A stretch of DNA of 64,000 nt from an uncultured Clostridia bacterium (GTDB lineage: Bacteria; Bacillota; Clostridia; Lachnospirales; CAG-274): contig CANQBJ010000002.1 of assembly GCA_947589665.1 (NCBI GenBank), forward strand, positions 49,746 through 113,745, in the 5' to 3' direction. Each line of letters opens with the position of its first letter. Position 1 is the stretch's first letter. Under the pieces are notes generated by a model, which was given only the letters and a program-made list of their open reading frames with translations, was not told the DNA's origin and ran no database searches. Of the stretch, positions 53,399 to 61,532 are shown one piece after another. A program made the position numbers and the translations under genes.

Positions 53399-54628
53399 AT
53401 GGCTATGAAATGCACAAAATACATATTATTTTTATATATAAGTATGCTGTTTGGGTACTGTCTGAGGGAATTTATACCTCAGTATAATACCACGCTTGCA
53501 TATATTGTGCTTACGGCAGTGTCCTTTGCTGTAATAAGCGGTATTTATAACATATCCCTTAAATATGGCAGACCTGTTATATATACGGAGAAAAGAATAC
53601 AGACGGATAAAAGGCAAACAGGTATGGATATAGCAAGGACAATAGCAGTCTTACTTGTACCTCTTATACATTTTTTCGGGCTTACAGACTTTTACGGCAG
53701 TAAAATAACATCCGAATATGCTCTGCCCTCCGCCGTAAGATGGCTCTGCCTTTGCGCAGTACCTCTTTTTCTAATTATAACAGGATATTTCAAGTGCGAC
53801 AAGACAATATGCAGGGCGCACTACAAGGCAATAATACCTGTACTTACAACACATATATTCATAACCTGCATAAGAATATGGGCAGACAGTACATACCACG
53901 GTATAGCCGTAGATTGGCAGTATATAAAAGACAAGCTCCTGTTTTTTGACTATGGCTGGTATGTAAGGCTGTATATAGGTATGCTCCTGCTTATGCCCTT
54001 TTTCAACTCTGCCTATAAATACTTAGGCGAAAAATGGAAAAAGGAATCATTTATACTTACGCTTATAGGTATGACAGCCCTCGGTCCCCTTACCTGGGAT
54101 ATAGTACCCTCAAGCTGGCTTATAATATATGTATTTGCTTACTATATGATAGGTGCATATCTCAGGGAATACAAGGTATGTATTGACCCTGTCTTGGGAC
54201 TCGTGCTTTTATCTGGCACAGCCTTTATTATGGGAAAGACCTCGGTAATGCACTCTATGGGTTCTGTATTTGACTGGAGCTTTGCAGGTTATCAAAGCAA
54301 TTCGGGTTATTCCTCAATGGCTGCCTTTATAATATCAACGCTTATAATAATACTGTGCAGCAGCATAAATACTGAAAATAAGATGATATCTCTGCCTTTC
54401 AGACTTATAAGCATGGTTTCTCTTGAAATGTATCTTTTCAGTCAGATGTTTGACGGCTTTGTGTATAAGGAATATGCGGGAGTGCCTTTTATGACAATGT
54501 ACGGTATGCTGCCTAAGCTTGTCGGAAAGGTATTCATACTTTCATTTATCGCTTCCTACGGCAAAAGGCTCATATTCCGTATGGCTAAAGCTTATGTAAG
54601 GGCAATAGGCAAAGACAGTGAGCAATAA
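53399..54628 (+). CDS. Acyltransferase family membrane protein (OafA/WecH type)
   Basis: The 409-residue protein has about ten membrane helices. The acyltransferase-3 signature near residue 75-95, RQTGMDIARTIAVLLVPLIH with the conserved histidine, is present, as is WLCLCAVPLFLIITGYF. Such proteins O-acetylate or succinylate surface polysaccharide or peptidoglycan. A TTG at 53393 is also open but overlaps the terminator stem; the ATG at 53399 or 53405 is more likely, and none has a good ribosome site. The gene ends just before a hairpin and the IS element. Confidence 0.85.
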   Translation: MAMKCTKYILFLYISMLFGYCLREFIPQYNTTLAYIVLTAVSFAVISGIYNISLKYGRPVIYTEKRIQTDKRQTGMDIARTIAVLLVPLIHFFGLTDFYGSKITSEYALPSAVRWLCLCAVPLFLIITGYFKCDKTICRAHYKAIIPVLTTHIFITCIRIWADSTYHGIAVDWQYIKDKLLFFDYGWYVRLYIGMLLLMPFFNSAYKYLGEKWKKESFILTLIGMTALGPLTWDIVPSSWLIIYVFAYYMIGAYLREYKVCIDPVLGLVLLSGTAFIMGKTSVMHSMGSVFDWSFAGYQSNSGYSSMAAFIISTLIIILCSSINTENKMISLPFRLISMVSLEMYLFSQMFDGFVYKEYAGVPFMTMYGMLPKLVGKVFILSFIASYGKRLIFRMAKAYVRAIGKDSEQ

Positions 54629-54633
54629 AAGAA

Positions 54634-54654
54634 CGATACAAAAATATTGTATCG
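54634..54654 (+). terminator. Hairpin after the acyltransferase, T-tract displaced
   Basis: CGATACAA / TTGTATCG stem with a 5-nt loop. The left end of the IS begins 2 bp later, where a T-run would be expected. Confidence 0.55.
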
Positions 54655-54655
54655 T

Positions 54656-55764
54656 CAGTCTGTCAATAAACCTCCATTACACACAGTAAATGGAGATTTA
54701 TTTGACTTAAAAACCGATATATTAATGTATTAATAGATGGGAAAGGGTTATCCTTATATAAATGAAGGGCAAATTTTTTCAGATTTATGCACGCAAATTT
54801 AAGCTTGACCCATTTTGTGACCTGATCCAAACCTCTTAATCTCGTATATCGCATTTCGTGTTTTTCTTTTGCGTCGCCAAATACCCGTTCTATGGTCTGC
54901 GAACGCAGGGAGTATATTTCTTTTCCATATTTGCTGTGCCGTATATCCTCTACTTGCTCCAGATATTCGCCCCATATATGTTTTAATACTACTTTTTGAT
55001 ATTTTTTTGATGTTGTACATTTGTTTCTGTTCGGACAATCCTTACACACCTTCGGATCACTTCTGAAATCTCTGTACCCGTCCCTGTTTGTTGTAGAGTA
55101 ATTTAATACTTGGTTTTCGGGACATATAACACAGTTGTAGTATTCATCATATACATATTCATGAGGTTTATAAAAATCTTTCTTTCCTTGCGGTCTTCTG
55201 TAAGGCATTACAGGTATCCTGTTATCATCTATTATCCTTTTTGCTATCCATGGTGTCTTATATCCTGCATCTGCTGCTATTGCTTTTATTTCCGGAAATT
55301 TTTCTGTTACGTTGCCGTATATATCATCAAAAACTATGCTGTCATGTATGTTGCCCGGTCTTACTTCCACGCCCAATATAAAGTTCCTTCTGTCACAGGC
55401 CGTATGCGCTGTATAAGCAAAGCATTGTTCATGTTCACCTTTATTTCCTCTACCGTCCTTCTAAGGCACTTTATTCCGTAAAGATGCTGAAGCATCATTA
55501 TTTTTATTAATACAACAGGGTCTACAGACGGTCTGCCTTTTGTTTTGCTGTACTTGTCTTCTACAAAGGCATACAGCTCTGTAAAATCTATTGCTTTTTC
55601 TATTTTCCTGAGTAAATATTCCTTTGGTACTAAGTCATCTACCGATACTATTTCCCATTCTTTCTTTGCGTTTTCAGCCTTTTCCAGCATAATTATCACC
55701 TCATCTAATTATACCATAATTTTAAGAAAAAGCCTAGTGTTTACTAGACTTTTTCGACAAGCTG
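54656..55764. mobile_element. Degenerate IS1182-family insertion sequence
   Basis: Imperfect terminal inverted repeats bound the element: CAGTCTGTCAATAAA at 54656-54670 and, inverted, CAGCTTGTCGAAAAA at 55750-55764 (11 of 15 positions match). It carries one transposase on the minus strand, deleted and frameshifted. No clear target duplication was found. A hairpin (CTAGT/ACTAG) lies inside the right end. Confidence 0.75.
54663..55690 (-). pseudogene. Broken IS1182-family transposase
   Basis: Two overlapping frames together form the transposase. The first (ATG at 55690, GAGGTG site) gives the N-terminal domain through TVEEIKVNMN, then continues out of frame to a stop at 55361. The second resumes in another frame at FAYTAHTACDRRNFILGVEV and runs through the CxxC zinc motifs (CPNRNKC) to 54663. 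The segment that normally joins VEEIKVNM to the HTACD motif, about 100 or more residues including the first catalytic aspartate region, is missing. An internal deletion plus frameshift therefore makes it non-functional. Confidence 0.85.
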
Positions 55765-55810
55765 TGACTGCCCAATGGGCAGTTTCAGACTTTTAAAAGA
55801 TAAAATTTTT

Positions 55811-57085
55811 TTATAGACTTTCAAGCTTTTCGTAAAAATCGGGGAAGGAAATACCAACGCAGTCGGCATCGGTTATTGTAGTAGTGCCATTGCCCACAAG
55901 GGCGGCAACAGCACAGCTCATAGCGACTCTGTGATCAAGGTGAGAATATACTGTTCCTGATTTTATTTTCTGTCCGCCTTCTATTATCATACCGTCGTCG
56001 GTCTCTTCTATTTTAACTCCAAGCTTGCCCAATTCCTCACTCATAGTAGCTATTCTGTTGGATTCCTTTACCTTTAATTCCTCTGCGTTCCTTACTACTG
56101 TTGTTCCCTCGGCGCAGAGAGCCGCAACGGCAAATACAGGTATTTCGTCTATCATTCTGGGTATAATGCTGCCCTCAAGGGTAGTTGCCTTAAGCCTGGA
56201 GGTCTTTACCTCTATATCCGCAACAGGCTCACCGCCGGAGCTTCTTTCATTAATAATATTGACAAAGCCACCCATAGACTTAAATGCATCTATGATACCT
56301 GTTCTTGTGGGATTGATGCCTACATTTTTTATTATGATATGAGAATTGGGAACTATAAGTCCTGCCGCCATAAAAAAAGCGGCTGATGAAATATCGCCCG
56401 GCACCTCTATATCCTTGCCATAAAGCTCTTCTACAGGGGCACTTGTAATTACGCCATTGTTATTTTTAATGTCAGCGCCGAAATAGTTGAGCATTATTTC
56501 AGTATGATCTCTTGATGCAACAGGTTCATTTATAACCGTTTTACCCTCTGTGAAAAGACTTGCCAGAAGTATTGAGGACTTTACCTGAGCGCTTGCCACA
56601 GGCATAGTATACTCTATTGCCTTAAGCTTTTTGCCGTGTATGGTAAGAGGCGCATAGCCGCAATTTGTACTTTCTATATCTGCCCCCATTTGTGAAAGAG
56701 GGTCGATAATTCTTTTCATAGGTCTTTTGCGTATAGAGGCATCGCCGTTTAATACGCAGTCAAAGGGCTGCGCGGCAAGTATGCCCGAAATAAGTCTTAT
56801 GGTAGTGCCGCTGTTACCTACATCAAGAGCTTCACTTGGCGCAGAAAGACCCTTTATGCCCTTTCCGTGAACAGTGACCCTGTCCCCCACTACTTCTATA
56901 TCTATGCCTAATTTTCTGAAACAGGATATTGTGGACATACAGTCGTCGCCTGTGAGAAAGCCCGTTATATTGGTATCTCCCTTTGCAAGAGAGCCGAACA
57001 TAACGGCTCTGTGGGATATAGACTTATCTCCCGGTATTCTGATACTGCCCTTTAAACCTGTTCTTGCGTTTATTGTCTTATCCAT
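55811..57085 (-). CDS. aroA: 3-phosphoshikimate 1-carboxyvinyltransferase (EPSP synthase)
   Basis: The 424-residue enzyme makes EPSP from shikimate-3-phosphate and PEP. Substrate residues are visible: K21, S22 and R26 in GDKSISHRAV, the LDVGNSGTTIRL motif, and DEIPVFAVAA with the catalytic acid region. It has the class II-like RPMKRIIDPL sequence. It is 10 nt downstream of tyrA; together they serve tyrosine and phenylalanine synthesis. IS debris lies 50 bp beyond its stop. Confidence 0.96.
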   Translation of the reverse strand: MDKTINARTGLKGSIRIPGDKSISHRAVMFGSLAKGDTNITGFLTGDDCMSTISCFRKLGIDIEVVGDRVTVHGKGIKGLSAPSEALDVGNSGTTIRLISGILAAQPFDCVLNGDASIRKRPMKRIIDPLSQMGADIESTNCGYAPLTIHGKKLKAIEYTMPVASAQVKSSILLASLFTEGKTVINEPVASRDHTEIMLNYFGADIKNNNGVITSAPVEELYGKDIEVPGDISSAAFFMAAGLIVPNSHIIIKNVGINPTRTGIIDAFKSMGGFVNIINERSSGGEPVADIEVKTSRLKATTLEGSIIPRMIDEIPVFAVAALCAEGTTVVRNAEELKVKESNRIATMSEELGKLGVKIEETDDGMIIEGGQKIKSGTVYSHLDHRVAMSCAVAALVGNGTTTITDADCVGISFPDFYEKLESL

Positions 57086-57095
57086 TATGCTCTCC

Positions 57096-58169
57096 TTATT
57101 TATTGAAAACAGTATAATTCATCGATTTTAAAATACGAATTGCTTTTTCCATATCCTCTTTTTCACTGAAAATTATCTGCAGCGCACCCTCGCTGTAATC
57201 TCTGCTGTTTACGATACCGATATTCTTTATATTGATATTGTTGTGGCTTAATATTACTGCTATGACCGCAATAGCGCCGGGCTTGTCGGTTATGTCAACT
57301 CCTATCTCAAAGTGTGAGACCGCAGATTTTCTTGAATTGAAGGTATTTCTATACTCTCTTGCCCTGTCAAAGAAATCATAAAGGCTATTGCCCTCGGATA
57401 TCATTTCCTCTGCGCTTTCTATATTTTCCTTAAGCCTTGAAAGCACCTTAAGTATCTTGTCTCTGTTGTCCTCGCATATACTTGTCCATACTTCGGGAGA
57501 GGAGGATGCTATCCTTGTAATATCCTTAAAGCCTCCTGCCGCCAGAGAATGCATATATCTGTTGTCATCGTCAAGGTCCTTTACGGTATTTACAAGAGCC
57601 GCCGCTATTATATGGGGAACATGGCTTATTGCCGCAACCGTATAATCATGATATGAGGGGTCCAGCACAAGAGGTATGGCTCCCAGTGTTTTTACAATAT
57701 CTATCATAAAGTCAAGCATGGTATCCGTAATATTTTTATTGGGGGTAAGGATATAATAGGCATTCTCAAAAAGATGAGGCTTTGCTGACTTATAGCCCGT
57801 CTTTTCACTGCCTGCCATGGGATGGCCGCCTATGAAATTTATATCCTCGAACTTAAGCATTTCGCTGCAAATGATCTCTTTTGTGCTGCCTACATCCGTT
57901 ATTATGCAGCTTTCCTTTATAACAGGGATAAGCCTTTCCACATAAGAGGGTATCTTGTCCACAGATGTGCATACAAAAACTATATCGCAGTCCTCAAATA
58001 TATTTATATCGGTAAGAGAATACTCTCTTATATCTCCGTTTTCCTTTGCAGCTATAAGAGGCTGTTCGCTCCTGCTCATTGCCACTATATCATAATCTGT
58101 CTTTTCTCTCAGGCACTTGGCTATTGAGCCGCCAATAAGACCAAGTCCTATAATACCTATTTTTTTCAT
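57096..58169 (-). CDS. tyrA: Prephenate dehydrogenase with C-terminal ACT domain
   Basis: The 357-residue enzyme oxidises prephenate to 4-hydroxyphenylpyruvate. The NAD site GIIGLGLIGGSIAKCL is at residues 4-19, and HPMAGSEKTGY is the prephenate-binding motif. An ACT domain (about 285-357; VDITDKPGAIAVIAVIL) should bind tyrosine for feedback control. It heads the tyrA-aroA pair. A terminator-separated DUF6465 gene lies upstream. Confidence 0.95.
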   Translation of the reverse strand: MKKIGIIGLGLIGGSIAKCLREKTDYDIVAMSRSEQPLIAAKENGDIREYSLTDINIFEDCDIVFVCTSVDKIPSYVERLIPVIKESCIITDVGSTKEIICSEMLKFEDINFIGGHPMAGSEKTGYKSAKPHLFENAYYILTPNKNITDTMLDFMIDIVKTLGAIPLVLDPSYHDYTVAAISHVPHIIAAALVNTVKDLDDDNRYMHSLAAGGFKDITRIASSSPEVWTSICEDNRDKILKVLSRLKENIESAEEMISEGNSLYDFFDRAREYRNTFNSRKSAVSHFEIGVDITDKPGAIAVIAVILSHNNINIKNIGIVNSRDYSEGALQIIFSEKEDMEKAIRILKSMNYTVFNK

Positions 58170-58289
58170 ATCAACGCCTTATTTCTCATAAATTTTATTT
58201 TATATAATTTTACCATTTATGTATAAATTGGTCAACCGATTAAATAAAAAAAATAAGAAATATGAAAAGCATATTACATTATTATGGCA

Positions 58290-58319
58290 TGAAAAAAGGA
58301 CCTATAAATATAAGTCCTT
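58290..58319 (-). terminator. Terminator after the DUF6465 gene
   Basis: Minus-strand stem AAGGAC / GTCCTT with an AT-rich inner pair, followed by TTTTTT. Confidence 0.75.
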
Positions 58320-58331
58320 AATCTCATAAAA

Positions 58332-58535
58332 TTAAATCTCGAAAAAGCTGTCGTCTGAACCTTCGCCATTGAATACATAATAGCATCTGCCCTCTTCAGG
58401 CTTATAGTAAAGGTCAACAGTCTTTAAATCCTTAACCTTATTGCCATCTGACTTCCAGATTTCCTTAGCGGTATCTAAAAGATGAGCATCGTCTACATCG
58501 TGTCCCTGATACTGAATTGTTAAAACACTTTTCAT
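58332..58535 (-). CDS. DUF6465 family small protein
   Basis: The 67-residue protein has the DUF6465 pattern: LTIQYQGHDV, a helix LLDTAKEIWKSDG, KVKDLKTVDLYYKPEEGRCYYVFNGE and an acidic end. This is a short Clostridia family with no known function. An AAGGAG-type site precedes the ATG. It is monocistronic, with a terminator directly after. Confidence 0.75.
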   Translation of the reverse strand: MKSVLTIQYQGHDVDDAHLLDTAKEIWKSDGNKVKDLKTVDLYYKPEEGRCYYVFNGEGSDDSFFEI

Positions 58536-58683
58536 ATGTATTTTTCTCCTTTCTTAAATTACTTTAAAAAGTAACTTACCCAACTACATTAAGTATAATA
58601 CTCTTTTTTTTTGTGTTTGTCAACATTTTATGCAGTATCTGTAAGTTTTCAACAATTAAAATCGGTTATCATTCTTTTTTTTA

Positions 58684-59322
58684 TTAAATTTCATCAATAA
58701 AATCATCGGAAATCTCTATTTTAGATACGGAAACTTCATATGCGGTCTTTTCAATTACCTCTTCCTCGGATATCTTTTTCTGATAATTTCTTGACTGTAT
58801 ACGTCCCGTTATTATTACATTATCCCCTACCTCAAAGCTTTTTGCAAATTTTGCATTTCTGCCCCAGCATATTACGGGTATGTAATCGGATTTATTATAT
58901 AATCTGTTTACTGCAAGAAGAATATCGGCTATTTCTCTGCCGAAAGGAGTTTTTCTGTATACGGTCGGCTTGCATATATATCCATTCAGGTAAATGGTAT
59001 TTACATCTGTATCGGAGTTTGGATCAATCTCTATTTCCTTTGCAAATACCGTAAGTATAAGATGAGTCTTGCCATCTGAATAGCTGTTGTAGGAGCGAAG
59101 CTGACCTTTTACATCTGCTCTGTCTCCTGTTTTGACTTCATTATTGATAAGAAGTCTTTCTGATACCGTAACGGGAAGTATGTCGTAGGCAGAGCTTAAT
59201 CTCTGGCACTGCAGCATAAATGTATAGAATGCCTCTCCGTGGGCGCTGTGGCTGAACTGAAATTCTGATATTATCCTTCCGCTTACGTGTACGTCGTTAT
59301 TCTGAGTATTTATGTTTTCCAT
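58684..59322 (-). CDS. Single-stranded DNA-binding protein with two OB folds
   Basis: The 212-residue protein contains two tandem SSB-like OB domains in one chain: about 9-100 (VHVSGRIISEFQFSH, GDRADVKGQLRSYN) and about 104-206 (IYLNGYICKPTVYRKTPFGREIADILLAVNR, given in part; VGDNVIITGRIQSRNYQKK). The second half is closer to standard SSB. The acidic SSB tip is reduced to DDFIDEI. A standard ssb probably exists elsewhere; this one may be an accessory form. AAGGAG site upstream of the ATG. Confidence 0.82.
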   Translation of the reverse strand: MENINTQNNDVHVSGRIISEFQFSHSAHGEAFYTFMLQCQRLSSAYDILPVTVSERLLINNEVKTGDRADVKGQLRSYNSYSDGKTHLILTVFAKEIEIDPNSDTDVNTIYLNGYICKPTVYRKTPFGREIADILLAVNRLYNKSDYIPVICWGRNAKFAKSFEVGDNVIITGRIQSRNYQKKISEEEVIEKTAYEVSVSKIEISDDFIDEI

Positions 59323-59403
59323 TTGTTTTGCTCCTTTCTTAAGTTACCCTTATTATTTCTATTCATAGGTAATTAAATTTAGAATAAAAACATTAAATAT
59401 ATA

Positions 59404-59432
59404 TTGCAATATTTATTTCACAGTGGTATAGT
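59404..59432 (+). promoter_or_regulatory. Promoter of trpD
   Basis: TTGCAA (59404-59409), 17-bp spacer, TATAGT (59427-59432), 35 bp upstream of the trpD start. Confidence 0.7.
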
Positions 59433-59466
59433 ATAGTTAATAATTATGCATGAAAGGATGAGTATT

Positions 59467-60489
59467 ATGAATATTACAATGAAGGACGCTATCAAAAAGG
59501 TAGTGGACGGGAAAGACCTTACTCTTGATGAGGCAAAGGGTGTTATGAAGCTTATGCTTGCAGGCGAGGCTACAGAGGCTCAGATGGGAAGCTTCCTTAC
59601 TGCGCTGAGGATAAAGGGAGAAACTATCGATGAGATCGTAGGCTTTGCTACGGTCATGCAGGAGATCGCAAAGCACGTCAGCCCTGCAACGGATATTAAC
59701 TACATAGACCTTGTAGGCACAGGCGGTGACGGTGCAAATACATTCAATATATCAACGACCTCTGCCCTTGTAGCGGCAGGAGCGGGAGTGCCTATAGCCA
59801 AGCACGGCAACAGAGCTATATCCAGCAGAAGCGGTGCAGCCGATGTGCTTGAGGCTCTTGGCATTAACATTATGCTGGATGCCGACAAGGTACAGGAATG
59901 TATAGAAGAAGTAGGTATGGGCTTTATGTTTGCTCCTATATTCAACAAGGCTATGAAGAATGTGGGAAAGACCAGAACCGATATAGGCATAAGAACTGTA
60001 TTCAATATACTGGGACCCGTATCAAACCCAAGCAACGCAAAGGGCGCAGTTATAGGCGTATTTACAGACAGCCTTACAGAGCCTCTTGCTAAGGCTATGC
60101 ACGGCATGGGTGTAGAAAGAGCAATGATCGTCTGCGGAAACAGTTCTACAGACGAGATAACAAACACGGGCAAAACTCATATTACGGAGATAAACGGCGA
60201 AGAAATAACTACCTATGATATCTTGCCCTCAGATTTCGGTATTGCCGAGGCAGCAGCAGAGGACATAAAGGGCGGCACAGGTGAAGAAAATGCCGTTATA
60301 CTCAGAGACATACTTTCAGGTGCAAAAGGACCTAAGAGAGATATTGTGCTTATGAACGCAGGCGCCGCTATATATGTAGCCGGAATTGCCAAAAGTATGG
60401 CTGAGGGTATAAAGCTTGCAGAGAATTCTATAGACAGCGGAAAGGCTATGGAAAAGCTTAACGCTCTTATCGCCTTTACAAATAAGTAA
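59467..60489 (+). CDS. trpD: Anthranilate phosphoribosyltransferase
   Basis: The 340-residue enzyme joins anthranilate to PRPP. Motifs are LVGTGGDGANTFNIST (84-89 = GTGGDG), KHGNRAISSRSGAADVLEALG and the metal motif VFTDSLTEPLA-like DEITNTGKT. An ATG at 59446 precedes the AAGGATG site; ATG 59467 has the right spacing and gives normal length. No other trp gene is adjacent, so it is either separate from its pathway or serves another role; sequence favours genuine TrpD. Confidence 0.94.
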   Translation: MNITMKDAIKKVVDGKDLTLDEAKGVMKLMLAGEATEAQMGSFLTALRIKGETIDEIVGFATVMQEIAKHVSPATDINYIDLVGTGGDGANTFNISTTSALVAAGAGVPIAKHGNRAISSRSGAADVLEALGINIMLDADKVQECIEEVGMGFMFAPIFNKAMKNVGKTRTDIGIRTVFNILGPVSNPSNAKGAVIGVFTDSLTEPLAKAMHGMGVERAMIVCGNSSTDEITNTGKTHITEINGEEITTYDILPSDFGIAEAAAEDIKGGTGEENAVILRDILSGAKGPKRDIVLMNAGAAIYVAGIAKSMAEGIKLAENSIDSGKAMEKLNALIAFTNK

Positions 60490-60524
60490 TACACGGGCAT
60501 TGACAAATCTTAAAAATTACCAAG

Positions 60525-60550
60525 ACCGCAGGTTTTCTGCGGTTTTTTTT
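60525..60550 (+). terminator. Terminator after trpD
   Basis: Stem ACCGCAG / CTGCGGT with a short T-rich loop followed by at least seven T. Confidence 0.92.
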
Positions 60551-60718
60551 GTCTAAAATATCCAGTAAAAAAAATCAGATTGTATATTTTACTAAAAAAA
60601 GTCAAATAATAATTGTGAATAAATGGTATAACAAAATTTTTCTGAATTTGTTATATTTATATCATAGGAAAAATTTTGCAGCCGACGATAACTAATTTAT
60701 GAAGAAAGGAGGATCAAT

Positions 60719-61198
60719 GTGTTTAGTATTGGTGACAGAGTGGTATACCCTATGTACGGAGCGGGAGTAATAGAAGGTATTGAGGATAGGGTTATTGACG
60801 GTAAAAATCTGACCTACTATGTTCTCAACATATCAGTGGGAAATCTTAAGATCATGGTTTCAAAGGACAAAGCCGAAAAAGGCGGTCTTAGAGAAATATG
60901 TGCAGCCGATGAGGTACGCAGCATAGTAAATGAGGCAAAGCCCATCAAAATGTCAGATAATTGGAATATCAGATACAAGGACAACATGGAAAAGCTTAAA
61001 ACGGGAGACCTGTTCAAGATAATGGAGGTCTTTAAAACACTTATTCTGAGAGAGAGAAGCAAGAGCCTTTCCAGTGTTGAGAAAAAGCTTATGGGTACGG
61101 CAAAGCAGATAATATTAAGCGAAATAATATTATCCCAGAATGTTGACAAGCCGGACGCAGAGGAGCTTCTTATGAACGGCATAGCCGTTTCATTGTAA
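60719..61198 (+). CDS. carD: CarD family transcriptional regulator
   Basis: The 159-residue protein has the CarD/CdnL layout: an N-terminal Tudor-like RNA-polymerase-interacting domain (FSIGDRVVYPMYGAGVIEGIE, split by length) and a helical C-terminal domain. It stabilises open promoter complexes in related bacteria. The start is GTG at 60719 with AAAGGAGG 6 nt upstream. A terminator follows at 61232. The 230-bp gap before it holds the trpD terminator and AT-rich sequence without a clear promoter. Confidence 0.92.
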   Translation: MFSIGDRVVYPMYGAGVIEGIEDRVIDGKNLTYYVLNISVGNLKIMVSKDKAEKGGLREICAADEVRSIVNEAKPIKMSDNWNIRYKDNMEKLKTGDLFKIMEVFKTLILRERSKSLSSVEKKLMGTAKQIILSEIILSQNVDKPDAEELLMNGIAVSL

Positions 61199-61231
61199 AA
61201 CCAAAGAGCGAAAATAACTAAAATTAATTCG

Positions 61232-61256
61232 GGAGGTGTCTTTCACCTCCTGTTTT
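61232..61256 (+). terminator. Terminator after carD
   Basis: Stem GGAGGTG / CACCTCC with a 5-nt loop, followed by TGTTTT. Confidence 0.85.
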
Positions 61257-61267
61257 AATATATAGTT

Positions 61268-61406
61268 TTGCAAGTTGTGTGGCACAAAATTGCAAATTTG
61301 GTTTACTTTAATATGCATAATAACTAAAATTAACTCAAATTGCAATTTAAAATTGTATAAATTGCAAGATTGACATTCAAGGGTCAAAGTGCTATACTAA
61401 TTGCAA
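61268..61406. promoter_or_regulatory. Array of TTGCAA palindromes at the amt promoter
   Basis: TTGCAA occurs at 61268, 61290, 61340, 61362 and 61401 (first base). The first two and the next two pairs are each spaced exactly 22 bp, two helical turns; most sit in AATTGCAA contexts. They surround the amt promoter and may bind a nitrogen regulator. Confidence 0.5.
61370..61398 (+). promoter_or_regulatory. Promoter of amt
   Basis: TTGACA (61370-61375), 17-bp spacer, TATACT (61393-61398). The transcript would start near 61405, giving a leader of about 128 nt. Confidence 0.8.
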
Positions 61407-61408
61407 GC

Positions 61409-61510
61409 AAAGGTGCTATGGATTGACCCGGGATATCCATAGCACCTTTACTATTTGTAAAAAAGCGATGCAACGGAGCTCGTAACAAGGTTTCGAAGTA
61501 TCGCTATTTT
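61409..61510 (+). promoter_or_regulatory. Structured amt leader with terminator-like hairpin
   Basis: The leader has a 15-bp perfect stem, AAAGGTGCTATGGAT / ATCCATAGCACCTTT (61409-61449). A second stem, AGCGAT / ATCGCT (61464-61505), is followed by ATTTTTATTT. This arrangement resembles antitermination leaders (for example ANTAR-controlled nitrogen genes), though the hexaloop pair of that class was not clearly found. Confidence 0.5.
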
Positions 61511-61532
61511 TATTTAATAGGGAGGAATAAAT

